From: an uncultured Faecalibacterium sp.
Lineage (GTDB): Bacteria; Bacillota; Clostridia; Oscillospirales; Ruminococcaceae
Direction of reading: 5' to 3'
NCBI GenBank assembly: GCA_900540455.1
Contig: UQGD01000004.1
Span: forward strand, 38,650 to 102,649
DNA: 64,000 bases
Shown here: positions 50,934 through 61,100 of the stretch, in pieces
How positions within the stretch are numbered: position 1 is the stretch's first letter
How the letters are laid out: every line of letters begins with the position of its first letter
Notes under the pieces: model-generated
Database searches by the model: none
Told to the model about the DNA's origin: nothing
What the model saw: only the letters and a program-made list of their open reading frames with translations
Made by a program: the position numbers and the translations under genes

Positions 50934-52118
50934 ATGCAGATGATTTCTCGTCGTAATTTTATGGCAGTGGCAGGCGCCGCCGCTGTTGCTTCTATCCTGA
51001 CCGCTTGCGGCGGTTCTTCCTCCAGCACTGCTTCTTCCGCAGCTTCCTCCAGCGTTGCTGCCAGCTCTGAGGCTGCTTCTTCCGAGGCTGCCGGCAAGAT
51101 CGTTAAGGTTGCTCTGTGCTGCGACACCGGCACCATCGATGATGAGAGCTTCAACCAGGCTTGCTGGACTGCTGTCACCGGCTACATGGGCGACAACTGC
51201 CAGTACTACATCCCCGAGGCTGACGCTTCTGATGAGGACCGTGAGACCATGATCCGTCAGGCTGTCAACGAGGGTGCTGAGGTGATCGTCTGCGTTGGCT
51301 ACCTGTACGGCGCATCTCTGGCTTGGGCTGCTGAGCAGTACCCCGATGTCAAGTTCATCGCTGTGGACGTGACTCAGTTCGACATCGGCACCGATGCTAT
51401 CCCCGACAACTGCTACTGCATCACCTTTAAGGAGGAGCAGGCAGGTTACCTGGCAGGTTACGCTGCTGCTAAGGACGGCTACACCAAGCTGGGCTTCCTG
51501 GGCGGCATGGCTGTGCCCGCTGTTATCCGCTACGGCTACGGCTATGTGCAGGGCATCGACGCTGCTGCACAGGAGCTGGGCACCAAGGTGGAGGTCAACT
51601 ACTTCTACGGCGGCCAGTTCTACGGCGATGCAAACATCACCTCCCGTATGGAGGGCTGGTATGCCAACGGCACCGAGATTATCTTTGCTTGCGGCGGTGG
51701 CATCTACACCTCTGCTGTTGAGGCTGCTCTGAAGAACAACGGCAAGGTCATTGGTGTTGACGTTGACCAGAACTACCTGGGCGTCAAAGGCGTGGCTGAT
51801 GGCACCTATGCTTACAACCCGTTCGTGACCTCCGCTATGAAGGGCCTGTCCGAGGCTGTGGAGAGCTCTCTGAGCACCATTGAGGAGGGCAGCTGGTCCG
51901 AGATCGCTGCCACCAACGGCAACTTCGGCCTGGAGGAGGGCGACTACGTCGGCCTGCCCACCGCTGAGGACAGCTGGAACTTCAAGACCTTCACCGTCGA
52001 GGATTACGAGGCTCTGAAGGCTAAGATCGCTTCCGGTGAGCTGGTTGTGGACAACAGCAGCGAGGACAGCGTGAAGCCCACCGTCAGCGAGTTCACCACT
52101 GTCAACTACATCCAGTAA
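50934..52118 (+). CDS. BMP-family nucleoside-binding lipoprotein
   Basis: This 394-residue protein captures nucleosides for the ABC transporter encoded at 55.6-59.3 kb. It starts with a Tat-like SRRNFM motif and a lipobox LTAC (Cys25), followed by a Ser/Ala linker. The mature part has DEESFNQACW-like DDESFNQACWTAV, the Bmp/PnrA signature, and GYLAGYAAAKDGYTKLGFLGGM. Codon use is very strongly biased (GCT, GTT, AAG), unlike most neighbours, which fits very high expression. AAAGGAGATT precedes the ATG. It stands alone, with its own promoter and terminator, 3.5 kb from its partner genes. Confidence 0.93.
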   Translation: MQMISRRNFMAVAGAAAVASILTACGGSSSSTASSAASSSVAASSEAASSEAAGKIVKVALCCDTGTIDDESFNQACWTAVTGYMGDNCQYYIPEADASDEDRETMIRQAVNEGAEVIVCVGYLYGASLAWAAEQYPDVKFIAVDVTQFDIGTDAIPDNCYCITFKEEQAGYLAGYAAAKDGYTKLGFLGGMAVPAVIRYGYGYVQGIDAAAQELGTKVEVNYFYGGQFYGDANITSRMEGWYANGTEIIFACGGGIYTSAVEAALKNNGKVIGVDVDQNYLGVKGVADGTYAYNPFVTSAMKGLSEAVESSLSTIEEGSWSEIAATNGNFGLEEGDYVGLPTAEDSWNFKTFTVEDYEALKAKIASGELVVDNSSEDSVKPTVSEFTTVNYIQ

Positions 52119-52160
52119 TTCTCTGCTGCAGGCAGAAATTTGAATTTACTCTGACTTCCA

Positions 52161-52200
52161 AAGCAAAAGGGACGCCCCCATCGGGGCGTCCCTTTTGTGT
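52161..52200 (+). terminator. Terminator of the BMP gene
   Basis: AAAAGGGACGCCCC and GGGGCGTCCCTTTT form a 14-bp stem. Confidence 0.95.
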
Positions 52201-52218
52201 TTTGTTTTCCCTAAGGCA

Positions 52219-52255
52219 GAAAAAAGGTCCGCGCCGGAGCGCGGACCTTTTTGGT
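52219..52255 (-). terminator. Terminator of glnN
   Basis: AAAAAGGTCCGCGC and GCGCGGACCTTTTT form the stem, next to the BMP terminator, for the convergent gene. Confidence 0.92.
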
Positions 52256-52280
52256 TTGTTTAATGCAGGGGAGCGCTGGC

Positions 52281-54368
<2,088 letters not shown>

Positions 54369-54417
54369 AAATTCTGCTCCTTACTTGCCGCGAATGCCGC
54401 CGCACCCAATCAAAACC

Positions 54418-54459
54418 TGAATAAAACGGCGCTGCGAGTCAGCCTGACCCACAGCGCCG
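54418..54459 (-). terminator. Attenuator-like terminator in the glnN leader
   Basis: On the minus strand CGGCGCTGTGGGTCA pairs with TGACTCGCAGCGCCG (15 bp with two G-T pairs, loop GGC) and is followed by TTTTATT. It begins about 10 bases after the predicted transcription start and precedes the glnN ATG by 58 bases. Confidence 0.8.
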
Positions 54460-54476
54460 CTGCTATCTACGGGTCG

Positions 54477-54505
54477 ATTATAACGTACACGCCACAAAAA
54501 GGCAA
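54477..54505 (-). promoter_or_regulatory. Promoter of glnN
   Basis: On the minus strand TTGCCT and TATAAT are spaced by 17 bases. Confidence 0.75.
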
Positions 54506-54539
54506 CAGACAAAAATGACGATTTTGTTATGGAGAGCAA

Positions 54540-54611
54540 ATGGAATTTTGGAGCAAACGCTTTGATTTTGCCAAGGCAGCCCATCCGATGGGGGATGAGT
54601 ATGACTTATAA
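54540..54611 (+). CDS. Candidate 23-residue peptide
   Basis: A short frame starts at an ATG three bases after GGAGAGCA and encodes a mixed, aromatic and acidic peptide (begins MEFWSKRFDF, ends GDEYDL) before a TAA. It is not recognised. A competing 69-codon frame overlaps it. No clear promoter points at it, so it could be chance. Confidence 0.25.
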   Translation: MEFWSKRFDFAKAAHPMGDEYDL

Positions 54612-54786
54612 GGTGTGGCAGGTGTGTTGTTCCGTGTGTTTTTTGGGTTGGGGTGGAGTCCTGTATACAGCAAAAAACAGGGCACGGACGGAGAGCGCCG
54701 GCAGAGTTTATGGAAAAGTTCCAAAGAAAATCCCGTGAAAATGTGTTACAATACGATCATACATCACCGCAATGGAGGAAATGAAT

Positions 54787-55275
54787 ATGGAGATCGAACG
54801 CAAATGGCTGGTGAGCGGCTGGCCCCAGGGACTGCCCCTGCGGGAGGAATTTCGGATGCGGCAGGGGTATATCAGTGTGCATCCTACCGTGCGCATCCGG
54901 GAAGAAGCGCTGACCGGAGGCGATACGCAGTATATCCTCTGCTTTAAGTCGGCGGGTACCCTGGCCCGGGAGGAGATCGAGCGCCCCATAGACCAGGAGC
55001 TGTTCCGCCAGCTGGAACAGAAGATCATTGCCAAGCCGCTGATCGGCAAGCTGCGCCGCAGCTATGCCCTGGGAGAGACCCACTTGCTGGAAGTGAACCG
55101 GGTGGATCAAGGGCAGCCTACAGAGTTTTGGTATGCCGAGGTGGAGTTTGACACGGTGGAGGATGCCCTGACATTCCGACCCCAGGATTGGGGGCTGGAA
55201 GAGTATCTCTGCCAGGAAGTTACGGACCAGCCGGGCCAGAGCATGGGGGCTTATTGGGAAAAGACCCGGGGCTGA
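54787..55275 (+). CDS. CYTH domain protein (inorganic triphosphatase-like)
   Basis: This 162-residue protein has the CYTH tunnel-fold signature EIERKWLV (ExExK) at the start, then RMRQGYIS, VRIREE, CFKSAGTLAREEIE and VEFDTVEDA, the alternating charged strands that bind triphosphate and metal. Bacterial members hydrolyse inorganic triphosphate or other organic triphosphates. The ATG at 54787 lies eight bases after GGAGG; two earlier in-frame ATGs are too close to it or precede it. Monocistronic with a terminator. Confidence 0.9.
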   Translation: MEIERKWLVSGWPQGLPLREEFRMRQGYISVHPTVRIREEALTGGDTQYILCFKSAGTLAREEIERPIDQELFRQLEQKIIAKPLIGKLRRSYALGETHLLEVNRVDQGQPTEFWYAEVEFDTVEDALTFRPQDWGLEEYLCQEVTDQPGQSMGAYWEKTRG

Positions 55276-55288
55276 GGTCTGCGGTACA

Positions 55289-55333
55289 TAGAGGGACGGC
55301 AAAGGGAGGGCTTTGCCGTCCCTCTGCTTTTGG
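55289..55333 (+). terminator. Terminator of the CYTH gene
   Basis: AGAGGGACGGCAAAG and CTTTGCCGTCCCTCT form a 15-bp stem followed by GCTTTT. Confidence 0.93.
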
Positions 55334-55569
55334 ATGGCGTTTTTCACTGGGGATGTGCGTGTTAGGGAGCAGCAGTGCGGAAAAAAGGCAAAAAAGCCCC
55401 AGCCTTCATCATTCTGCCATGGAGAGTGAAAGTACATAAACACGCAAAAAATAGGGGAGAAAGGTTTGTTCTTTGGGGCGGAGGACAAAAGGGGCACGAG
55501 AATATTTGTGCATAATGCATAAAAGTAATACTAATAATCCGACTTTTCTCCAAAAAATAAAAAAGAAGT

Positions 55570-55597
55570 GTGCAACGGGTCGAAAATCAGGTATAAT
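55570..55597 (+). promoter_or_regulatory. Probable promoter of the nucleoside ABC operon
   Basis: A perfect TATAAT lies 50 bases before the TTG start; GTGCAA at 16 bases upstream is a modest -35. Confidence 0.5.
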
Positions 55598-55646
55598 GGA
55601 AGCTAGTAAAGTGTGCCTTTTACGGTACGAAAGGAGAGTGAGCAGA

Positions 55647-57179
55647 TTGGCAGAGGAATTCGTGATCGAGATGCTCCATATCACCAAGGAGTTTCCCGGC
55701 ATCAAGGCCAACGACGATATCACCCTGCAACTGCGCAAGGGCGAGGTACACGCCCTGCTGGGCGAGAACGGCGCGGGCAAAAGTACGCTGATGAGTGTGC
55801 TGTTCGGCCTGTATCAGCCGGAACATGGTAAGATCCTGAAAAACGGCAAGGAGGTTGCAGTCCGCAACCCCAACGATGCCAACGCCCTGGGCATTGGCAT
55901 GGTCCACCAGCACTTCAAGCTGGTGGAGTGTTTCTCCGTGCTGGATAATATCATCCTGGGTGTGGAGCCGAACCGCATGGGCTTTTTGCAGAAGGCGGAA
56001 GCCCGCAAAAAGGTGGTGGCCCTGAGCGAAAAGTACGGTCTGAAGGTGGACCCGGACGCACTGATCAGTGATATCTCGGTGGGTATGCAGCAGCGTGTGG
56101 AGATCTTGAAGATGCTCTACCGTGACAACGAGATCCTGATCTTTGACGAGCCCACCGCTGTGCTGACCCCGCAGGAGATCGATGAACTGATGGAGATCAT
56201 GCGCGGGTTCAAAAAGGAGGGCAAGTCCATCCTGTTCATCACCCATAAGCTCAATGAGATCATGGCTGTGGCCGACCGCTGCACCGTGCTGCGCAAGGGC
56301 AAGTATATGGGTACGGTGGACATTGCGGACACCAACAAAGAGGAGCTGTCCCGCCTGATGGTGGGCCGTGATGTGCAGCTGCAGGTGGAAAAGCAGCCCG
56401 CTAAGCTCGGTGAGGTGATCCTGGATGTGGAGGGCGTTACCATGCACAACGCCCAGCACAAAAAGGATTCGGTCAAGAATGTTTCCTTCCAGGTCCGCCA
56501 GGGCGAGATCGTCTGTCTGGCTGGTATTGAGGGCAACGGACAGACGGAGTTCGTCTATGGGCTGACCGGTCTGGAGAAGATCGCTGCCGGCAAGATCACC
56601 CTGGGTGGCAAGGACATCACCCGGGCTTCCATCCGGGACCGCGCAAAACAGGGTATGAGCCATATCCCGGAGGACCGGCATAAGCACGGCCTGGTGCTGG
56701 ATTATACGCTGGAGAACAATATGGTGCTGCAGCGTTACTGGGAGCCGGAGTTCCAGCACGGCGGCATCATCCGCAAGGATAAGGTGCGGGAGTACTCGGA
56801 TCGGCTGATCCAGCAGTACGACGTGCGCAGCGGCCAGGGCAGCAGCACCATCGTGCGCAGCATGTCCGGCGGCAACCAGCAAAAAGCCATCATCGCCCGT
56901 GAGATCGACCGCGACCCGCAGCTGCTGGTGGCGGTGCAGCCTACCCGCGGCCTGGATGTGGGCGCTATTGAGTATATCCATAGCCAGATCGTGGCCGAGC
57001 GGGATAAGGGCAAGGCGGTGCTGTTGGTCAGCCTGGAGCTGGACGAGGTGATGAACCTCTCCGACCGCATCCTTGTCATGTACGAGGGCGAGATCGTGGG
57101 CGAATTTGACCCCAAAACCACCACCGTCCAGGAGCTGGGCTTGTATATGGCCGGCGCCCGCAAACAGGGGAGGGATTGA
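55647..57179 (+). CDS. Nucleoside ABC transporter ATP-binding protein
   Basis: This 510-residue protein fuses two ABC ATPase domains, as in the BMP-type nucleoside and RbsA-type sugar importers. The first has Walker A GENGAGKSTL (residues about 41-50), signature ISVGMQQRVEILKML and Walker B ILIFDEPTAVLTPQE. The second has a degenerate Walker A (GIEGNGQTE), typical of the family, and signature MSGGNQQKAIIAREI. The TTG at 55647 follows AAAGGAG by ten bases; the longer frame upstream crosses the promoter. The two permease genes follow directly. Confidence 0.93.
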   Translation: MAEEFVIEMLHITKEFPGIKANDDITLQLRKGEVHALLGENGAGKSTLMSVLFGLYQPEHGKILKNGKEVAVRNPNDANALGIGMVHQHFKLVECFSVLDNIILGVEPNRMGFLQKAEARKKVVALSEKYGLKVDPDALISDISVGMQQRVEILKMLYRDNEILIFDEPTAVLTPQEIDELMEIMRGFKKEGKSILFITHKLNEIMAVADRCTVLRKGKYMGTVDIADTNKEELSRLMVGRDVQLQVEKQPAKLGEVILDVEGVTMHNAQHKKDSVKNVSFQVRQGEIVCLAGIEGNGQTEFVYGLTGLEKIAAGKITLGGKDITRASIRDRAKQGMSHIPEDRHKHGLVLDYTLENNMVLQRYWEPEFQHGGIIRKDKVREYSDRLIQQYDVRSGQGSSTIVRSMSGGNQQKAIIAREIDRDPQLLVAVQPTRGLDVGAIEYIHSQIVAERDKGKAVLLVSLELDEVMNLSDRILVMYEGEIVGEFDPKTTTVQELGLYMAGARKQGRD

Positions 57180-57182
57180 TCC

Positions 57183-58343
57183 ATGAAAAAGAATATGCTT
57201 TCCCGCAGCGGTGCGCAGGATTCCATCACCAGTGTGCTGGCAGCGCTGCTGTGCGTTGTCATCGGTCTGGTAGGCGGTTACCTGGTACTGCTGGCCATCA
57301 ACCCGTCCCATGCATGGGGCGACGGTTTTGTCCGCATCCTGCTGGGCGGCTTCTTTGATGCGCCGTATGGCGTGGGCAAGGTCCTGGCCAACGCTGCACC
57401 GCTGATCATGACCGGTCTGTCGGTGGCGTTTGCCTTTAAGACCGGCCTGTTCAACATCGGTGCGGCCGGCCAGTATACGCTGGGCGCCTACGGTGCGCTG
57501 TACTGTGCCATCATGCTCAAGCTGCCCTGGTTCGTGTGCCTGCTGGTGGCTACCATCATGGGCGGCATCTGGGGTGCGATCCCCGGCTTCTTCAAAGCCT
57601 ACCTGAACATCAACGAGGTCATTACCTCCATTATGTTCAACTGGATCGGCCTGTATCTGGTCAACGAGCTGATCTACCAGTACGGTACCGGCCCTATGTA
57701 CGATGCCCGGAACACCCGTACCCTGAACCTGCGCAAGCATAAGGATCTGGCCCAGAGCCTGATCCCGGATTTTGGCTTGAACAAGATGTTCCAGACCAAC
57801 AGCACCACCATCGCGATCTTCCTGGCTATTGCTGTGGCGATCCTGATCTGGGTGGTGCTGAACAAGACCACCTTTGGCTATGAGCTGAAGGCGGTGGGCC
57901 TGAACAAGAATGCTGCCCGCTATGCCGGCATCAATGAGAAGAAGAACATCATCCTCTCCATGACCATTGCCGGTGCGCTGGCTGGTTTTGGTGCGGGTCT
58001 GTACTATCTGTCTGCTGTCTCCGAGTGGAACCCGCTGAACTCCACCAGCCTGCCGGCCATTGGTTTCAACGGCATCTCGGTAGCGCTGCTGGCCAGCTCC
58101 AACCCTCTGGGCGTGATCTTCTCGGCCCTGTTCATCTCCCACATTTCGGTGGGCGGTGCGTTCCTTTCCACCAAGTACTACCCCACTGAGGTGGCGGACC
58201 TGATCAGCGGCATCATCATTTACCTGTGCGCTTTCTCGATGCTGTTCCGCGGCAAGATCCACACCCTGCTGTTCAAGCACAAAGACAAGACAAATGTAAA
58301 CGCAGAGCCTGCCCCTGCAGAAAAACCGAAGGAGGGCAAATGA
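57183..58343 (+). CDS. Nucleoside ABC transporter permease (YufP/NupP type)
   Basis: This 386-residue membrane protein has about ten hydrophobic segments. FKTGLFNIGAAGQYTLGAYGAL and the NEVITSIMFNWIGLYLVNEL block are hallmarks of the BPD_transp_2 permease that pairs with BMP systems. FGYELKAVGLNKNAARYAGI is the cytosolic ATPase-contact loop. It starts three bases after the ATPase gene. The last 25 residues are a charged Pro-rich tail. Confidence 0.93.
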   Translation: MKKNMLSRSGAQDSITSVLAALLCVVIGLVGGYLVLLAINPSHAWGDGFVRILLGGFFDAPYGVGKVLANAAPLIMTGLSVAFAFKTGLFNIGAAGQYTLGAYGALYCAIMLKLPWFVCLLVATIMGGIWGAIPGFFKAYLNINEVITSIMFNWIGLYLVNELIYQYGTGPMYDARNTRTLNLRKHKDLAQSLIPDFGLNKMFQTNSTTIAIFLAIAVAILIWVVLNKTTFGYELKAVGLNKNAARYAGINEKKNIILSMTIAGALAGFGAGLYYLSAVSEWNPLNSTSLPAIGFNGISVALLASSNPLGVIFSALFISHISVGGAFLSTKYYPTEVADLISGIIIYLCAFSMLFRGKIHTLLFKHKDKTNVNAEPAPAEKPKEGK

Positions 58344-58344
58344 T

Positions 58345-59262
58345 ATGCTGCTTCTGATCAAATATACCTTGCTGTACGGCATCGTTTTGATGCTGGTGGC
58401 CCTGGGCGGTATGTTCAGTGAGCACTCCGGCATTATCAACATCGCGCTGGAGGGCATCATGGTCATCGGCGGCGTGGCGGGTGTGCTGACCCTGACCATG
58501 CTGCCGCCGAGCCTGCCGCCCTTTGCGGTGGTGGTGATCTCGGTGCTGGTGGCAGCACTGGCGGGCATGATCTACAGTTTGCTGCTGGCGTATGCCTCCA
58601 TCAACCTAAAAGCAGACCAAACCATAGGCGGTACAGCGCTGAACTTGCTGGCTACCGCCATTGCCGTGGTCATCGCCAAGTACTTCAGCGAAAGCGGCAG
58701 CGCAAAGCTGACTTACTCCAATAAGCCCTTCCTGTTCAGCATTGGCGGGCTGGAGCTCAGCATCTTTGTCCCGCTGGGGTTGATCCTGTTGGTGATCAGT
58801 TATCTCGTTCTGTACAAGACCCGCTTTGGCCTGCGTCTGCGGGCCTGCGGTGAGCATCCCCAGGCAGCGGACTCGGTGGGCGTCAACGTGTACAAGATGC
58901 GTTATGCCGGCGTTCTGCTCTCCGGTGCGCTGGGCGCCATCGGCGGCATGGCATATGTGGTGCCCCCGGTGCAGACCTGGAACTTTGAAGTGGGTGTTAC
59001 CGGCGCAGGCTTTTTGGCCCTGGCGGTCATGATCTTTGGCCAGTGGAAGCCCATGCACATCTGTGGTGCGGCCATGTTCTTTGCTGTGTTTAAGAGTCTG
59101 GCCAACATTGCGGACTCTACTTTCCTGGCACAGCTGCAATGGTCCAGCAACATCTACAACATGATGCCTTTTGTGGCCTCGATGATCATCCTGGCCTTTA
59201 CCTCCAAAAACAGCATGGCACCTAAGGCGGAGGGCATCCCCTACGATAAGGGGTCTCGTTAA
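58345..59262 (+). CDS. Nucleoside ABC transporter permease (YufQ/NupQ type)
   Basis: This 305-residue permease is the second half of the channel. ALGGMFSEHSGIINIALEGIM is the family entry motif, and TRFGLRLRACGEHPQAADSVG is the ATPase-contact loop. About nine hydrophobic segments are visible. It starts two bases after the previous stop, behind AAGGAGGG. A terminator follows at 59290, so the operon is ATPase-permease-permease, with the binding protein 3.5 kb upstream. Confidence 0.93.
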   Translation: MLLLIKYTLLYGIVLMLVALGGMFSEHSGIINIALEGIMVIGGVAGVLTLTMLPPSLPPFAVVVISVLVAALAGMIYSLLLAYASINLKADQTIGGTALNLLATAIAVVIAKYFSESGSAKLTYSNKPFLFSIGGLELSIFVPLGLILLVISYLVLYKTRFGLRLRACGEHPQAADSVGVNVYKMRYAGVLLSGALGAIGGMAYVVPPVQTWNFEVGVTGAGFLALAVMIFGQWKPMHICGAAMFFAVFKSLANIADSTFLAQLQWSSNIYNMMPFVASMIILAFTSKNSMAPKAEGIPYDKGSR

Positions 59263-59289
59263 CCAAATCACCTCCGGCCTTTTGATCGT

Positions 59290-59331
59290 GGGCGCGGCTT
59301 GCTTTTGGGCAGTCGCGCCCATTTTGTTTTC
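59290..59331 (+). terminator. Terminator of the nucleoside ABC operon
   Basis: GGGCGCG and CGCGCCC enclose a 17-base loop, followed by ATTTTGTTTT. Confidence 0.75.
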
Positions 59332-59482
59332 CGCTGCCGACCCCGAAAGGAGGGGGAGGAACAAAAGCCGGAAGGCAGGCTGGAACGACCACTTTTTTTC
59401 GAAAAAGCGGGAAAAATCTCCACGTTTCCCATATGTTCAGGAGCAATTTGCCGCTTTTGCAGGGAGGGGGTGCGTTTTCCGC

Positions 59483-59510
59483 TTGATTTTATCCCGGAAA
59501 CCGGTATACT
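59483..59510 (+). promoter_or_regulatory. Promoter of the pyrimidine phosphorylase gene
   Basis: TTGATT and TATACT are spaced by 16 bases; an overlapping TATAAT lies at 59512-59517. Confidence 0.65.
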
Positions 59511-59592
59511 CTATAATTGACAAGGCCCTGCCTGCGCAACACTGTGCGGGAGAGCGCTGTCCTGTGCTGAAATGCAGATCGGAGAACCTGTG

Positions 59593-60912
59593 ATGCGTAT
59601 TTATGATTTGATTGCAAAAAAGCGGGATGGGGGCACCCATACCCGTGAGGAGCTGGAGGCCATCGTAGGCGGTTTTACCCGCGGCGAGGTGGCTGATTAT
59701 CAGATGGCAGCTTGGATGATGGCGGTCTATCTGCGTGGCATGACCGATGAGGAGACTGCCGAGCTGACCGACGTGATGGCCCATAGCGGTGTCATGGTGG
59801 ATCTGTCGCCTATCCCGGGGATCAAGGTGGACAAACACTCCACCGGCGGCGTGGGGGATAAGACCACCTTGGTCATTGCCCCGATCGTGGCAGCCTGCGG
59901 GGTCAAGATCGCCAAAATGAGCGGCCGAGGCCTGGGGCATACCGGCGGTACCATTGATAAGATGGAGAGCGTGCCCGGCACCCGCACGGCCCTTTCTCAG
60001 GAGGAGTTCTTTGCCCAGGTCAATCAGATCGGACTGTCGGTCATTGGCCAGAGCGAGGGCATTGCATTGGCGGATAAAAAAATGTACGCCCTGCGGGATG
60101 TTACCGCAACGGTCAGCTGCATCCCGTTGATCGCCTCCAGCATCATGTCCAAAAAGCTGGCCTCCGGCTCGGATGCCATCCTGCTGGACGTGACCACCGG
60201 CACCGGTGCATTTATGAAGACGGTGGACCAGAGCATTGAGCTGGCAAAACTGATGGTCTCCATCGGCACCCATCATGGCCGCCGCATGGCTGCCATGATC
60301 ACCGATATGGATACCCCTCTGGGGCACAATATCGGCAACAGCCTGGAAGTTATGGAGAGCATGGAGGTCCTGAAGGGCCGCGGCCCGGCAGACCTGACCG
60401 AGGTGTGCCTGCAGCTGGCGTCCAATATGCTGGTGCTGGCAGGCAAGGGCAGCCGCGCCGAGTGCCGCGCCATGGCCGAAGCCGTGGTGGCAGACGGCTC
60501 TGCTTTTGAAAAGTGCAAGCAGATGTTTGCTGCCCAGGGCGGTGATGTGCGGGTGCTGGAAGATTACAGCTTGTTTGACCAGCCCGCTGCAAAGTATGAA
60601 CTGCTGGCCGAGCAGGACGGCTATATCGTCCAGAACGACGCAGAAAAGATCGGCAGTGCCAGTGTGCTGCTGGGCGCAGGCCGCCAGAAAAAGGGCGATT
60701 CGCTGGATTTTGCTGCGGGCATCGTGCTGCATAAAAAGCGGGGCGATTATGTAAAGGCCGGGGAGAGCCTGGCTACCTTCTATGGTGCGTCGGAGCGGTT
60801 TGCCGCTGCAGAGGCAGAGTACCGCAGCGGTCTTGCCTATGGCCCGGAAAAACCGGCTGAGGCACCGCTGGTCTATGCCCTGGTCACCCAGGATGGGGTA
60901 GAGCGTTTCTAA
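59593..60912 (+). CDS. pdp: Pyrimidine-nucleoside phosphorylase
   Basis: This 439-residue enzyme splits thymidine, uridine and deoxyuridine to base and pentose-1-phosphate. KMSGRGLGHTGGTIDKME is the thymidine/pyrimidine phosphorylase signature; VDKHSTGGVGDKT binds phosphate. The C-terminal domain (residues about 340-435) is the usual barrel-sandwich. Firmicutes members act on both thymidine and uridine, hence Pdp rather than DeoA. GGAGAACC precedes the ATG at 59593. It complements DeoD and Cdd. Confidence 0.94.
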   Translation: MRIYDLIAKKRDGGTHTREELEAIVGGFTRGEVADYQMAAWMMAVYLRGMTDEETAELTDVMAHSGVMVDLSPIPGIKVDKHSTGGVGDKTTLVIAPIVAACGVKIAKMSGRGLGHTGGTIDKMESVPGTRTALSQEEFFAQVNQIGLSVIGQSEGIALADKKMYALRDVTATVSCIPLIASSIMSKKLASGSDAILLDVTTGTGAFMKTVDQSIELAKLMVSIGTHHGRRMAAMITDMDTPLGHNIGNSLEVMESMEVLKGRGPADLTEVCLQLASNMLVLAGKGSRAECRAMAEAVVADGSAFEKCKQMFAAQGGDVRVLEDYSLFDQPAAKYELLAEQDGYIVQNDAEKIGSASVLLGAGRQKKGDSLDFAAGIVLHKKRGDYVKAGESLATFYGASERFAAAEAEYRSGLAYGPEKPAEAPLVYALVTQDGVERF

Positions 60913-60919
60913 AAAAGAA

Positions 60920-60944
60920 GGGGGTCCCGTTCAGTGGGACACCC
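60920..60944 (+). ncRNA. Hairpin preceding the branched RNA
   Basis: GGGGTCCC and GGGACACCC pair with one bulged A around GTTCAGT, directly upstream of the structure at 60946. Confidence 0.5.
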
Positions 60945-60945
60945 A

Positions 60946-61050
60946 GGGTTCCCGAAGCAAGGCATCGGCTGCAGCAGCTGGAGTCGGCTGAAATGGGGCG
61001 TGTCTGAACGTCTCAGCACAGGTCTAGCTTTGCTTCGGGAGCCTTTTTAT
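60946..61050 (+). terminator. Branched terminator RNA between pdp and trkA
   Basis: GGTTCCCGAAGCAA (60947-60960) pairs with TTGCTTCGGGAGCC (61030-61043), 14 bp with one G-T, followed by TTTTTAT. The 69 bases inside can form two more hairpins (CAGC/GCTG and GTGTCTGA/TCAGCAC with a bulged T). It is a terminator closed on a three-way junction, larger than any other here. Confidence 0.7.
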
Positions 61051-61054
61051 GCGT

Positions 61055-61083
61055 TTGCTCCCCCTTTGCGGGACGATTATAAA
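61055..61083 (+). promoter_or_regulatory. Promoter of trkA-trkH
   Basis: TTGCTC and TATAAA are spaced by 17 bases. Transcription would start near 61090, leaving a leader of about ten bases. Confidence 0.65.
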
Positions 61084-61100
61084 AGAGAGGAATTGTTTGC

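Larger units (their letters stand above)
54369..54786. other. Divergent intergenic region glnN/CYTH
   Basis: It contains the glnN leader with its attenuator, the glnN promoter, a 23-codon candidate ORF on the plus strand (54540-54611), and about 170 further bases with an extended -10 (TGTTACAAT near 54745) that may drive the CYTH gene. Confidence 0.6.
55276..55646. other. Intergenic region before the nucleoside ABC operon
   Basis: After the CYTH terminator the region becomes AT-rich. It holds a palindrome TGCATAATGCA (55509-55519), a possible operator, and a TATAAT at 55592-55597 with a weak -35. Confidence 0.5.
59263..59592. other. Intergenic region before the pyrimidine phosphorylase gene
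   Basis: It holds the ABC operon terminator (59290-59331), a purine-rich stretch (GAAAGGAGGGGGAGG near 59345) with no start codon at useful distance, and the next gene's promoter. Confidence 0.6.

Noticed and set aside
55620..58568. 982-codon open frame on the minus strand
   Set aside because: It runs antisense across the ABC ATPase and first permease, both of which have full motif sets; it is a composition shadow.
60920..61050. c-di-AMP (ydaO/yuaA) riboswitch before trkA
   Set aside because: The conserved ydaO core words are not visible; kept only as an unassigned structured RNA.
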